Shown: positions 8,058 to 16,606, counted from the first letter of the stretch. The stretch: DNA of 37,355 nt from Hymenobacter sp. H14-R3 (GCF_030063445.1 NZ_JASITD010000034.1:1-37355); one strand, 5' to 3'. Numbers and translations are program-made. Notes: generated by a model not told the origin, from the letters alone.

Positions 8058-8855
8058 CTAGTCGTATTGCGAGTCGCGCAGCTTCACGGGCGCCGACTTG
8101 CTTTTGCCGCGCAGGCGCATGTTCAGCAGCTCTACCAGCAGCGAGAAGGCCATGGCAAAGTACAAATAGCCCTTCTCCACTTCCTTGTGGGCGGCCTCCA
8201 TCACCAGCATGAAGCCAATCATGATGAGAAACGACAGCGCCAGCATCTTGATGGTGGGGTTGCGGTTCACGAAGTTGGCCACGGCCCCGCTGAAAGCCAG
8301 CATGATACCCATGGCCACAATGACGGCCGCAATCATCACCAGCACGTTGTCGACCAAGCCCACGGCCGTGAGAATGGAGTCGAAGCTAAATACGATGTCG
8401 ATAATGATGATTTGCAGGATGATGGCGCCCATCTTGGCATGCGTCTTCACAATAGTGTCCTCTTCCTCCTCGCCCTGTAGCTTAGTATGAATCTCGGTCG
8501 TGCTCTTGTACATCAGAAACAGGCCACCCGCTAGCAGAATAAGGTCGCGCCCGCTCACGCCAAAGTTTTCGACCAGCGGCGGAATATGCAGGGTAAACAG
8601 CGCCGTGCGCAGGCTCACAATCCAGGAAATACTCATCAGCAGCCCAATGCGGAACAGCAGGGCCAGCAGCAAGCCGATGGTGCGCCCGCGGGCCTGCTGC
8701 TCGGGAGCTAACCGATTGACGGTGATGGAGATAAAGATAATATTATCAATACCCAGCACGATTTCCATCAGCGTGAGGGTGAGCAAACTAACCCAGGTTT
8801 GCACCTGCGAAAAAGCGGCAAAATGCTCGGAAGAAAAGGCAGCGAACGGTGACAA
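8058..8855 (-). CDS. TerC-family integral membrane protein
   Basis: A polytopic inner-membrane protein of the TerC/Alx group (tellurium-resistance/metal-homeostasis superfamily; some members export manganese). The signature LTLMEIVLGIDNIIFISI near residues 29-46 has the conserved acidic Glu and Asp in the first membrane helix. A second signature (IIIIDIVFSFDSILTAVGL) shows the matching Asp pair. Six to seven hydrophobic segments are visible. No ATG lies upstream of the core. I chose TTG 8855, giving 265 aa, which I recall as the usual family length. A longer in-frame GTG at 8915 would lie within the stem-loop beyond yajQ (8915-8948) and adds a tail unlike TerC. The gene is convergent with the small protein at 7526-7969. 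The substrate cannot be deduced. Confidence 0.85.
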   Translation of the reverse strand: MSPFAAFSSEHFAAFSQVQTWVSLLTLTLMEIVLGIDNIIFISITVNRLAPEQQARGRTIGLLLALLFRIGLLMSISWIVSLRTALFTLHIPPLVENFGVSGRDLILLAGGLFLMYKSTTEIHTKLQGEEEEDTIVKTHAKMGAIILQIIIIDIVFSFDSILTAVGLVDNVLVMIAAVIVAMGIMLAFSGAVANFVNRNPTIKMLALSFLIMIGFMLVMEAAHKEVEKGYLYFAMAFSLLVELLNMRLRGKSKSAPVKLRDSQYD

Positions 8856-8914
8856 ATGAAGACGGCTAAAAAGTCGAAGACGATGAATGAATGATGAAAA
8901 ATACGGCTCGCCCA

Positions 8915-8948
8915 CCCAACCGAAGCGCTACCTGGCTTCGGGGCTGGG
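8915..8948 (-). terminator. Probable terminator of yajQ
   Basis: A 7-bp perfect stem (8920-8926 with 8935-8941) is extended by a 4-bp outer stem (8915-8918 with 8945-8948). It starts 11 nt beyond the yajQ stop on the minus strand; a T5 run follows 14 nt later. It is modest in strength. It separates yajQ from terC on the same strand. Confidence 0.45.
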
Positions 8949-8959
8949 GGCAGCCTAGT

Positions 8960-9448
8960 TTATTTCATGTTCACAAATTGCAGGGGCTGGCCATTGTCAG
9001 TGCGGCGCAGCAGGGCAATAACGGCCTGTAAATCGTCTATCTTCTTGGCCGACACCCGAATCTGGTCGTCTTGCATCTGGGCCTCCACCTTGATTTTGCT
9101 GTCCTTGATGGCTTTGATAATTTTGCGGCCCGCGTCCTTGTCAACCCCGGCGCGCACCTTCACCGTTTTCTTAACGAGCGCACCGCTGGCCTGCTCCTCG
9201 GCCGTGAAGTCGAGGGCCGTGCCGTCGATGCCCTGCTTCACGATGCGCGCCATCAAAATATCTTCGAGCGCCTGAATGCGCATCGAGTTCTCCGAGCTGA
9301 GCAGCACGGTGTTATCTTTTTTATTCAGCTCGATGCCGCCCTTGGTATCGCGCAGGTCGTAGCGCGTGGCCAGGTCTTTTTTGGCCGTGTTCACGGCGTT
9401 TTCCAGCGTCTGGGGGTCTACTTTGCTAACGATATCGAAGGAAGGCAT
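8960..9448 (-). CDS. YajQ-family cyclic-di-GMP/nucleotide-binding protein
   Basis: A 162-aa cytoplasmic protein matching YajQ along its whole length: MPSFDIVSKVD at the start, ENAVNTAKKDLATRYDLRDTKG near 16-37, and the closing block KDSKIKVEAQMQDDQIRVSAKKIDDLQAVIALLR. YajQ proteins have two RNP-like folds and bind nucleotides; some members in proteobacteria bind cyclic-di-GMP and act as transcription co-regulators, but this is not shown for Bacteroidota. ATG 9448 is a firm start because the conserved family begins there. On the minus strand a TACCTTTA sequence (9525-9532) resembles a -7 element with one mismatch. Confidence 0.93.
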   Translation of the reverse strand: MPSFDIVSKVDPQTLENAVNTAKKDLATRYDLRDTKGGIELNKKDNTVLLSSENSMRIQALEDILMARIVKQGIDGTALDFTAEEQASGALVKKTVKVRAGVDKDAGRKIIKAIKDSKIKVEAQMQDDQIRVSAKKIDDLQAVIALLRRTDNGQPLQFVNMK

Positions 9449-9617
9449 AAGGGTCTGCTGTTTAGGGGGAAGTCTTACCGGGCCCAGGTTTTGTCTACCC
9501 CACGGCCGGCCGGTTGCGAGTAGGTAAAGGTACGGGCTAGGCTGCGCCGGGTTTAGCTTGCGCGGCTGTTACGCCATTTGTTAGCTACGCAGTTTCACTT
9601 CCTCCCATTCTTCCTCC

Positions 9618-10100
9618 ATGTCTGCCCTCCTCGACTGGCCCACCCTGGTAGCCCACTACAACCACATCAACCGCTATGGCCAGGCCAACGGCATGGCCCT
9701 CAACGTGCCCGCCCCCGGCCAAGCCGAGTACCGTATGGTTATCCAAGACGAGCACCTCTCGTCGCCGGGTACGGCGCACGGCGGCGTGCTAGCCGGCCTT
9801 ATGGATGCCGCGCTCGGGGCGGCCGCGCTCACCCTAGCCTTCACCGAAGGCGACTTGGTAGCTACTATAGAATTTAAAATCAACTACTTGCGCCCAGTCC
9901 ATCTAGGTAATGAGTTGCTGGCCATAGCGCGGGTCGAGCACACGGGCAAGTCGATTATGGTGGTGAGCGGTACCATTTACCAACACGCGGCCGAGGGCAC
10001 CGGGCCGGCCGTGGCGCAGGGCCTGGGCACCTTCAACCGCTACCCGGCCAGCAAGCGGGAATTGGGAATGAAGAATGGGGAGGGAGAGAATGGAAAATAG
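9618..10100 (+). CDS. PaaI-type hotdog-fold thioesterase
   Basis: Predicted acyl-CoA thioesterase of 160 aa with a single hotdog domain. The active-site motif is seen in SSPGTAHGGVLAGLMDAALGAAA near 48-70 (HGG turn plus the Asp on the central helix), followed by the strand TIEFKINYLRPV. Substrates of such proteins are often phenylacetyl-CoA or other aromatic/medium-chain acyl-CoAs; the substrate here is unknown. The last ~15 residues (GMKNGEGENGK) are low-complexity, encoded by a G/A-rich stretch at 10058-10100. They look like an accretion rather than part of the fold. ATG 9618 opens the conserved region. The gene is convergent with the NYN-domain gene. Confidence 0.85.
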   Translation: MSALLDWPTLVAHYNHINRYGQANGMALNVPAPGQAEYRMVIQDEHLSSPGTAHGGVLAGLMDAALGAAALTLAFTEGDLVATIEFKINYLRPVHLGNELLAIARVEHTGKSIMVVSGTIYQHAAEGTGPAVAQGLGTFNRYPASKRELGMKNGEGENGK

Positions 10101-10157
10101 TAAAACCCCTTCGCTCCTGCCGAACTAAGCGGCGGAAACAAACGGGTTTTGCTGTCC

Positions 10158-10193
10158 GGAAGGCGGAATTACACGTCGTTAATTCCGCTTTCC
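10158..10193. terminator. Stem-loop between convergent thioesterase and NYN genes
   Basis: Two 14-nt arms (10158-10171 and 10180-10193) pair with one G-T wobble around an 8-nt loop. A second, wider pairing (AAAACCC 10103-10109 with GGGTTTT 10144-10150) precedes it and could form the plus-strand terminator with its own T4 tail. The region sits between stops at 10100 and 10215 and probably ends both transcripts. Confidence 0.5.
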
Positions 10194-10214
10194 AACTTCT
10201 ACATTCCACACTCC

Positions 10215-11306
10215 TTACAGCACGGCACCCACCGACTGCATGGTTGCGCTGGGCTCGTAGTCGCCGTCTTCGTCGCCGGTGAGGTTAGGAGCGGGCACCT
10301 TGCGCACGTTGCGGGCGCAATCCTCGTCGCGGTGGTTGCGACCCACCGTAAACTCTACCCAGTCGCCCTCACGCAGGTCGTTGAAATCGCCCTCCGACAA
10401 GTCAGCGTAGCTGAAAAACAGGTTATTGGGCGGCATTATTACGAAGCCAAAGCCATTCTTCAGGTTCTTGATGGTGCTGATGCCGATGGTGCCCACCGGG
10501 CCGGCGGCCGTGGGGCCCGAGGGCCGCACGGCGCGGCTGGCCGCCGCAGCGGCCAGGGCCGCGGCCGAGGCGGCGGGCGCGTAGGCCGGGCTGGTGGCGG
10601 CCCCGTTGGTGGGGGCGGGCGCGGGCATGTTGGCAAACGCAGCGGGCTCGCTCTGCGTCACAAACATGTTCTCCACCACTTCATCCTGCTCCTGCAGGCC
10701 GCGGTCGATAACGGAGTGCATGGCCACGGGGTAGGTAGCCTGCTCCAGCAGGTGCTGCGAGGCGCGCGTCACGCGGGTTTCGCCCTTGAAATCTTCGTAT
10801 TTGAAGTCCCAGTTGAGCAGCATCACGCGGGTGCCCACCGTGTTGAGCTTGCGGATGAGGGGCACGTAGTCGGAGTCGCCAGCGATGAGCACCACCACAT
10901 CGAGGGCCTTATGCAGGGCCATTTCGAGGGCTTCGAGGCTGAGCCACACGTCGATACCTTTTTCCTGGAGGCGGCCGTCGCGGGTTTTGAGGGGCATGTA
11001 GTGCGTGCACACGCCCAGATTCATCAGAATGTCGTCGAGCAGGCGGTCGTGAAAGAGGCGGTCTTTATCGCGGGCTTCGGTAGCCGATAGCCGACCCCGA
11101 AAAAAGTGGGAAGTAGTGACCTGCGCTAGTCGCACGTCAACATCTTCTTCTTCAGCTACTTGATGCCGAATAAACTCGTGCAGGCCTTCGAGGCTGATGC
11201 GGGCTTTACGCTCATGCTGGAAATAGTAATAATCACTAATTTTAAGGAAATAATTGCCGTCGTAGAAAACGCCGACCCGGATGAGCGGACTATTCATCTG
11301 GTTCAT
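10215..11306 (-). CDS. NYN-domain (PIN-like) ribonuclease fused to a cold-shock domain
   Basis: A 363-aa predicted RNase. Residues 9-200 are a NYN/LabA-like PIN-fold domain with the expected acidic metal ligands: Asp16 in VGVFYDGN, Asp119 in KGIDVWL and the Asp144/Asp146 pair in IAGDSDYVPL. Residues ~225-270 form an Ala/Pro-rich flexible linker. Residues 271-336 form a cold-shock (OB-fold) domain with the RNP1-like NGFGFVIM and LFFSYADL strands, followed by an acidic tail. NYN domains cut RNA; the cold-shock domain would bind single-stranded RNA, so the fusion reads as an RNA-processing or decay nuclease carrying its own RNA binder (inference). A second possible start is ATG at 11297. Stem-loops and no same-strand neighbour downstream suggest a single-gene transcript. 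Confidence 0.88.
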   Translation of the reverse strand: MNQMNSPLIRVGVFYDGNYFLKISDYYYFQHERKARISLEGLHEFIRHQVAEEEDVDVRLAQVTTSHFFRGRLSATEARDKDRLFHDRLLDDILMNLGVCTHYMPLKTRDGRLQEKGIDVWLSLEALEMALHKALDVVVLIAGDSDYVPLIRKLNTVGTRVMLLNWDFKYEDFKGETRVTRASQHLLEQATYPVAMHSVIDRGLQEQDEVVENMFVTQSEPAAFANMPAPAPTNGAATSPAYAPAASAAALAAAAASRAVRPSGPTAAGPVGTIGISTIKNLKNGFGFVIMPPNNLFFSYADLSEGDFNDLREGDWVEFTVGRNHRDEDCARNVRKVPAPNLTGDEDGDYEPSATMQSVGAVL

Positions 11307-11538
11307 AATAAAACAGAAATGTTGGTGGGTAAATTTTGAGAATGGGGTAGCAGTTGTAATAAAGCCCGCCGGCTAGCAGATGAACGGGCTAACACATTAA
11401 AAATCAATAAGCTCGGTGGCTAACGAGCCTGAGTTGAGCGGGTTGTTATAGTTCACGGTAAGATACAATTACCGCCGCCGTGTTCCCCGCTCCGACGCGA
11501 AGCTAAGGCTGGGCAAGTAGATACACAAGTTATTCATT

Positions 11539-12279
11539 TTAAAACCCAACGCGGCCGATAACCAGCCCTAATACCAGCAGCCCGTAGCCCAGGCAAATGG
11601 TGGCTTCCATTACGTTACCCGCTTTAGAGCCTGTGCTTAAAAGCGGAATTTTGAAGCTAAAGTTGGTGAGGGGCCGCAACCACTGCACGCCCGACTTGGT
11701 GAGCGTATCGGCCAGCAGGTGAGACACATAGCCGCCGCCCGCGTAATAGGCCACGCCGTGCCAGCCCAGGCTGCGGTTGGCCAGCTCGCCCACGTAGGTC
11801 CAGAATATAGCCGCCCAGATGGTGTGCGTCCAGGTGCGATGCGAGGTGTAGGGGGCCAGCGAGATATACCCCCCCAACAGGCTGAGCCATAAAAACTTGG
11901 CATACAGGCCCGCCAGCACCGTGGCCATGCCCGTGAAGAGCAGCGCCAGCTTGCGGGCGTGGCCGCCCTGCAAGGCCACGCCCAGCAGCCCAAAGGCCAG
12001 CGCGGCAATGTAGGTCAGGCGCTGGTCGGGGCCGGGTCGCAGTTGGAAATACGCATAGCAGGCCAGTGCCAGCGCCGCTGCCCCAAAGGCCCAGCGCACG
12101 TAGGCGTGCAGAAATCCTAGGCGCTTACTAAGGCGGCTTTCGGGGTGGTCGAGGTCGGGGGCGAGGGCCGAGAAGCCGGCCAGCGCAATGCCGGGCAGCG
12201 AAAACGGGATGCCGGGCACGAGGCCCGCAATGGCCACGCCCGTAATGAGGCCGATGGCCAGGTGAGCAGAACCGCGCAA
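11539..12279 (-). CDS. YdjM-like membrane-bound metal-dependent hydrolase
   Basis: A 246-aa integral membrane protein of the YdjM/DUF457 family of predicted metal-dependent hydrolases. The family residues are visible: His6 in SAHLAIG, DLDHPES near 42-48, HRTWTHT near 146-152 and HLLADTLTKSGVQWLRP near 187-203. Together these would form a His/Asp metal site at the membrane face. Hydrophobic segments separate them. The start is TTG at 12279; there is no ATG ahead of the first conserved histidine, and MRGSxHLAIG is the normal family start. The coiled-coil gene upstream ends 4 nt before it, so the two are probably co-transcribed. The substrate is unknown in the whole family. The 232 nt between this gene and the NYN gene hold only weak stem-loops. 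Confidence 0.82.
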   Translation of the reverse strand: MRGSAHLAIGLITGVAIAGLVPGIPFSLPGIALAGFSALAPDLDHPESRLSKRLGFLHAYVRWAFGAAALALACYAYFQLRPGPDQRLTYIAALAFGLLGVALQGGHARKLALLFTGMATVLAGLYAKFLWLSLLGGYISLAPYTSHRTWTHTIWAAIFWTYVGELANRSLGWHGVAYYAGGGYVSHLLADTLTKSGVQWLRPLTNFSFKIPLLSTGSKAGNVMEATICLGYGLLVLGLVIGRVGF

Positions 12280-12283
12280 CTAC

Positions 12284-12607
12284 TTAAGCTTGGGGGTTTT
12301 CGAGCGTGTTGAGGCGACCGGCATGTTTTTTTAGCTGGTCGTCGTGGTCGAGCAGGCGGTTGAGGAAGGGCTCAAAGCCGCGCGTGATGCCCTCCACAAT
12401 GCTGCGGCTGGCCTCCTGCAACTCGGTGCGCATCTCGATTCTGAGTAGTCCCAGTTCTTGCTCTACCCGCTGCAAACGGGTATCCATTGTTCGCTCTAGG
12501 CGGTCGATGCGACCGTTGATGGCATTCAGTTCCGAGCGCACTTCGTGCACTTCGATGATGAGCTCGGACACTACTTCGGGCAAATCGCGGTTAGGAGGGG
12601 TGGCCAT
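12284..12607 (-). CDS. Small coiled-coil protein of unknown function
   Basis: A 107-aa hydrophilic protein that is almost entirely predicted helix. Heptad-like spacing of hydrophobic residues runs from EVVSELIIEVHEVRSEL through INGRIDRLERTMDTRLQRVEQELGLLRIEM to the C-terminal FLNRLLDHDDQLKKHAGRL. There is no signal peptide, membrane segment or cysteine. Such proteins form parallel coiled coils, but the partner is unknown. ATG 12607 is chosen over the upstream in-frame start at 12637, whose extra ten residues are unrelated to the coiled coil. It is divergent from mfd and only 4 nt ahead of the YdjM-like gene, suggesting a two-gene operon. Confidence 0.7.
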   Translation of the reverse strand: MATPPNRDLPEVVSELIIEVHEVRSELNAINGRIDRLERTMDTRLQRVEQELGLLRIEMRTELQEASRSIVEGITRGFEPFLNRLLDHDDQLKKHAGRLNTLENPQA

Positions 12608-12732
12608 TGCTAGTAATTTTAGTCCAAGGTACGGCAAACCTATGGGCCACCGTAGGAGTACTACCCTCGCTGCCCGACCGGAATGAACCCCGGCCGGGCT
12701 GGCTGTTTTTAGTTTACCGTTCGCAATACCCT

Positions 12733-15700
12733 GTGCAAGTAGCTGATTTTCTTCGCCTTTATCGCCTCGACGCCGAGCTGCAAACCCTGAGCGTGCGCCT
12801 GCTGAGCGCCGCCCAGCCCACCGACGCCAAGCGCCCCGCCGACGAGGCCGCCCACGGCGGCGAGTTGCGCGTGCAGCTGCGCGGCCTGGTGGGCTCGCAG
12901 GATGCCGTGGTAGCCGCCGCCGCCGCCCAGTACGCGCACCCCAACGTATTTGTATTACATGACAAAGACGAGGCGGCGCTGTTTATGGCCGACCTGCGCC
13001 ACCTGCTGCCCGAGGGCCCCGAGGCACTGCTGTTTCCAAGCTCCTACAAGCGGCCCTACGAGTTTGATGAGACGGAGAACGCCAACGTACTGATGCGCGC
13101 CGAGGTGCTTAACCAGCTGAATGCCAGCCGCAACGCCGAGGTAGCGGCGCGCAACAAGGCTCCGCTCATTGTCACGTACCCCGAGGCGCTGAGCGAGAAG
13201 GTTATCAACCGCCAGAGCCTGGTACAGAACACGTTTTCGGCGAAGGTGGGCGATAAGATAGATGTGAATTTTCTGGGAGAGCTGTTGGCGCAGTACGACT
13301 TCGAGAAAAGCGATTTTGTGTACGAGGCCGGGCAGTACGCGGTGCGCGGCGGCATCGTGGACGTGTTCAGCTACGCTAATGAATTGCCTTATCGGCTCGA
13401 ATTATTTGGCGACGAGATTGAGAGCATTCGCACATTCAACCCCGAAACGCAGCTGTCGGTGGAGCCGCGCACCACGGTGAGCATTATTCCGAACGTGCAA
13501 ACCAAGCTACTGCAAGAGCGGCGCGAGTCGTTTCTGGAGTTTTTACCGCGCACCAGCTGCCTGTGGGTCAAGGATATGCGCCAGACGCTGGACGTGGTGA
13601 GCGAGCTGTTTGACAAGGCCGAGAGCAACTTCAAGCGCCTGCTGGAAGAGGCCAGCGGCATGCAGATTGTGTCGAAGCCGGCCGACTTGTTTGAGGCCGC
13701 CAAGAGCCTGAAGAAGTGCCTCGACGAGTTTGCCATTGTGGAGTTTGGCAAGCGGTTTTACTTCAAAAACGCCCAGGACTTTCAGTTTGCGGCCAAGCCG
13801 CAGCCGAGCTTCAACAAGGATTTTGACCGGTTGATGAAGAACATCCGAGAGAACAAGGTGCGCGATTTTACCACCATTATCGCGGCCGATTCGGTGCGGC
13901 AGGCCGACCGGCTGCGCACTATTTTCGACGAGCTGGACCCCAACGTGCAGTTTCAGCACCTGCTCATTGCCCTGCGCGAGGGCTACGTAGACGAGCGGCT
14001 GGGCCTGGCCGTATATACTGACCACCAGCTGTTTGAGCGCTATTATCGGGCCCAGGAAACGCGGAAATTCTCCAAGAAAAAAGCCCTGACCCTGCGCGAG
14101 CTGAAGACCTTGCAGCCCGGCGACTACGTGACGCACCAAGACTACGGCATTGCGCGCTTCGCGGGCCTCACGCAGGTCGAGATGAACGGGCACACGCAGG
14201 AGGCCATCCGGCTGGTATACCGCGACGACGACGTGCTGACGGTGAGCATTCACGCGCTGCACAAAATTGCTAAGTACAGTGGCGCGGAGGGCTCACCGCC
14301 CAGTATGAGCAAACTGGGCTCGGCAGAGTGGGAGAACAAGAAAAAGTCGGTCAAGAAGAAGGTGAAGGATATTGCGGCCGACCTCATTCGGTTGTATGCC
14401 AAGCGCAAAACGGCCCCCGGCTTCGCGTTTTCGAAGGACGGCTTTATGCAGGCCGAGCTGGAATCGAGCTTTATTTGGGAGGACACGCCCGACCAAGCCA
14501 AGGCCACGGAGGACGTGAAAAACGACATGCAGCAGCCCCACCCCATGGACCGGCTTATCTGCGGTGATGTGGGTTTTGGCAAGACGGAAGTGGCGATTCG
14601 GGCGGCGTTTAAGGCGGCGGCCGATGGCAAGCAAGTAGCTGTGTTAGTGCCCACTACCATTCTGGCGATGCAGCACTACAAGACGTTTCGGGACCGGCTG
14701 GCCAACCTGCCGGTGACGGTGGAGTACATCAACCGCTTTAAGTCGCCGAAGCAGATAAAGGAGACGATGGAGCGCGTGGCGGCCGGCCGCACCGACATTC
14801 TCATTGGCACCCACGCGCTTACCAATAAGAAGCTGCAATTCAAAGACTTAGGCTTGCTTATTATTGACGAAGAGCAGAAATTCGGGGTAAAAACCAAGGA
14901 CAAGCTCAAGGAGATAAAGGTGAATGTGGACACGCTCACGCTGTCGGCCACGCCGATACCGCGCACCTTGCACTTTTCCCTGATGGGCGCCCGCGATTTG
15001 AGCGTGATTGCCACGCCGCCACCCAACCGCCAGCCGGTGCAAACCGAGCTGCAGGTATTTGATGAAATCATCATTCGTGATGCGATTGCGCGGGAATTGA
15101 AGCGCGGCGGGCAGGCGTTTTTCGTGCACAACCGGGTGAGCGACATCGAGGAAATGGCCTCCATGATACTGCGCCTCGTGCCCAACGCCCGCGTCACGTT
15201 TGCCCACGGCCAGATGGACGGCGACTCGCTGGAAAAGCGCATGATGAAGTTTGTGGAGGGCGAGTACGACGTGCTGGTGAGCACCAACATCATTGAGAGT
15301 GGGCTCGACATTCCGAATGCTAACACCATCATTATCAACCGGGCACACCTCACCGGCCTCAGCGACCTGCACCAGATGCGGGGCCGCGTGGGCCGCTCGA
15401 ACCGCAAGGCGTATTGCTACCTGCTGACGCCGCCCGTGGCCAACCTGCCTTCGGATGCCCGCAAGCGCCTGCACACGCTGGAGGAGTTTTCGGACCTGGG
15501 GGCGGGCTTCAACGTGGCCATGCGCGACCTCGACATTCGGGGGGCGGGCAACCTGCTGGGCGGCGAGCAGTCGGGCTTCATCAACGACCTGGGCTACGAG
15601 GCCTACCACCAGGTACTGGACGAGGCGGTGCAGGAATTGAAGGAAACCGAGTTTCGGGACTTGTTTCTGGGCGAGGGCGCGGCCGGCACCAGCCAGCAGC

Positions 15701-16215
15701 GCCTGCAGCAGGCAGCCGGCGCGCTACCCGGCCACGGCGGCCCCCGCGAAACCCAGATTGAGACGGACCTACCAGTGCTCATCCCGACCACCTACGTGGG
15801 CAACGTGTCGGAGCGCTTGCAGCTTTACGCCAAGCTCGACCGCGCCCAGAAGCCCGAGGAGTTGACCAAGCTGGTAGCTAGCATGACCGACCGCTTCGGG
15901 CCGCTGCCCGAGCAAGTGCAGCTACTGGTTGACATTGTGAAGCTGCGCTGGCAGGCCGGCAGCCTGGGCGTAGAAAAGCTGACGCTGAAGCGCGAAACGC
16001 TGCGCCTTTACCTGCCCGCCGGGGCCGGGCACGAGGCCTATTTCCAGGGCGAGGGCTTCGGGCGCATTCTCAATTTTGTGCAAACTCACCCCCGCACGGC
16101 CCGCATGAAAGACCAGAAGGACAAGCTGCAAGTGACCTTCGATGCCATCAGCAGCGTGGGCAAGGCCCAGCACCTGCTGGCCACGCTCGGGGCCGAGGAA
16201 ATGGTGCTGGCGTAG
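12733..16215 (+). CDS. mfd: Transcription-repair coupling factor Mfd
   Basis: A 1160-aa ATP-dependent translocase that removes stalled RNA polymerase and recruits UvrA to the lesion. Domains in order: N-terminal UvrB-like region, RNAP-interaction domain (LQPGDYVTHQDYGIARFAGL near 465), RecG-like translocase with Walker A GDVGFGKT near 611, DEEQ box near 711, SATPIPRTL, and arginine-finger motif QMRGRVGRSN near 880, then the TRCF C-terminal domain. The frame is open from 12607. I chose GTG 12733 because the family normally opens just before a segment like VADFLRLYRLD, and the upstream residues are unconserved-looking and would overlap the divergent gene's promoter. The gene is followed by a 28-bp-arm hairpin and T run. 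Confidence 0.95.
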   Translation: MQVADFLRLYRLDAELQTLSVRLLSAAQPTDAKRPADEAAHGGELRVQLRGLVGSQDAVVAAAAAQYAHPNVFVLHDKDEAALFMADLRHLLPEGPEALLFPSSYKRPYEFDETENANVLMRAEVLNQLNASRNAEVAARNKAPLIVTYPEALSEKVINRQSLVQNTFSAKVGDKIDVNFLGELLAQYDFEKSDFVYEAGQYAVRGGIVDVFSYANELPYRLELFGDEIESIRTFNPETQLSVEPRTTVSIIPNVQTKLLQERRESFLEFLPRTSCLWVKDMRQTLDVVSELFDKAESNFKRLLEEASGMQIVSKPADLFEAAKSLKKCLDEFAIVEFGKRFYFKNAQDFQFAAKPQPSFNKDFDRLMKNIRENKVRDFTTIIAADSVRQADRLRTIFDELDPNVQFQHLLIALREGYVDERLGLAVYTDHQLFERYYRAQETRKFSKKKALTLRELKTLQPGDYVTHQDYGIARFAGLTQVEMNGHTQEAIRLVYRDDDVLTVSIHALHKIAKYSGAEGSPPSMSKLGSAEWENKKKSVKKKVKDIAADLIRLYAKRKTAPGFAFSKDGFMQAELESSFIWEDTPDQAKATEDVKNDMQQPHPMDRLICGDVGFGKTEVAIRAAFKAAADGKQVAVLVPTTILAMQHYKTFRDRLANLPVTVEYINRFKSPKQIKETMERVAAGRTDILIGTHALTNKKLQFKDLGLLIIDEEQKFGVKTKDKLKEIKVNVDTLTLSATPIPRTLHFSLMGARDLSVIATPPPNRQPVQTELQVFDEIIIRDAIARELKRGGQAFFVHNRVSDIEEMASMILRLVPNARVTFAHGQMDGDSLEKRMMKFVEGEYDVLVSTNIIESGLDIPNANTIIINRAHLTGLSDLHQMRGRVGRSNRKAYCYLLTPPVANLPSDARKRLHTLEEFSDLGAGFNVAMRDLDIRGAGNLLGGEQSGFINDLGYEAYHQVLDEAVQELKETEFRDLFLGEGAAGTSQQRLQQAAGALPGHGGPRETQIETDLPVLIPTTYVGNVSERLQLYAKLDRAQKPEELTKLVASMTDRFGPLPEQVQLLVDIVKLRWQAGSLGVEKLTLKRETLRLYLPAGAGHEAYFQGEGFGRILNFVQTHPRTARMKDQKDKLQVTFDAISSVGKAQHLLATLGAEEMVLA

Positions 16216-16235
16216 GCGATTAGCTGAATTACAAG

Positions 16236-16315
16236 AAAATATCAGGCAGGCAGAAGGGAAGCAACACACTTGCCAGTTTAAGTGAACTGCTTCCCTTCGG
16301 CCTACCTGATATTTT
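16236..16315 (+). terminator. Long-stem terminator of mfd
   Basis: Two 28-nt arms (16236-16263 and 16288-16315) pair with two mismatches; the 24-nt loop holds a further 5-bp stem (16267-16271 with 16280-16284). The right arm ends in a run of six T. It begins 20 nt after the mfd stop. The stem is about three times longer than a normal intrinsic terminator, like others in this window. Confidence 0.75.
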
Positions 16316-16353
16316 TTATAACTATTTATAAATCAACATTATTTGCTGCTGCG

Positions 16354-16593
16354 ATGAACAACGCTAAAGAAGAACTGACCTTGCTTATCAAGCAGTTTAC
16401 AGCCGGACTAGAACACGCTCGGCAGCAAGCAGTTACTCATGATTCAGAGGCTTCTACCGAAATGCCGCCAATACAAACAGTTGATTTAGACGCTTTTACA
16501 AATTCATGGTATTCCATTGATTATCAATTGACTATCTTACAGCAAAAGCTAGCAGCCTTATTAAACCGCAACCAATCTGGCACCATAAATTAG
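16354..16593 (+). CDS. Small hypothetical protein, AT-rich orphan
   Basis: A 79-aa soluble, mainly helical protein with no recognised domain. Helical segments are at 3-28 (NAKEELTLLIKQFTAGLEHARQQ) and 50-72 (SWYSIDYQLTILQQKLAALLN), with a polar linker between. Its base composition and codon use are clearly more AT-rich than those of mfd or the gene that follows, which suggests recent acquisition or relaxed selection. ATG 16354 is preferred: the longer frame (GTG 16282) would run through the mfd terminator. Coding status is likely but not certain. Confidence 0.5.
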   Translation: MNNAKEELTLLIKQFTAGLEHARQQAVTHDSEASTEMPPIQTVDLDAFTNSWYSIDYQLTILQQKLAALLNRNQSGTIN

Positions 16594-16606
16594 CTCATCT
16601 TTAATC

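Noticed and set aside
8856..8915. 20-residue N-terminal extension of the TerC protein from GTG 8915
   Set aside because: It starts at the edge of the yajQ stem-loop and has no similarity to TerC openings; TTG 8855 gives the usual length.
12607..12732. 42-residue N-terminal extension of Mfd
   Set aside because: The conserved protein starts near 12733; the extension would overlap the start of the divergent coiled-coil gene and has no family resemblance.
16282..16353. Longer form of the small orphan protein starting at GTG 16282
   Set aside because: This stretch is the right arm of the mfd terminator followed by AT-rich DNA; the ATG at 16354 gives a sensible protein.
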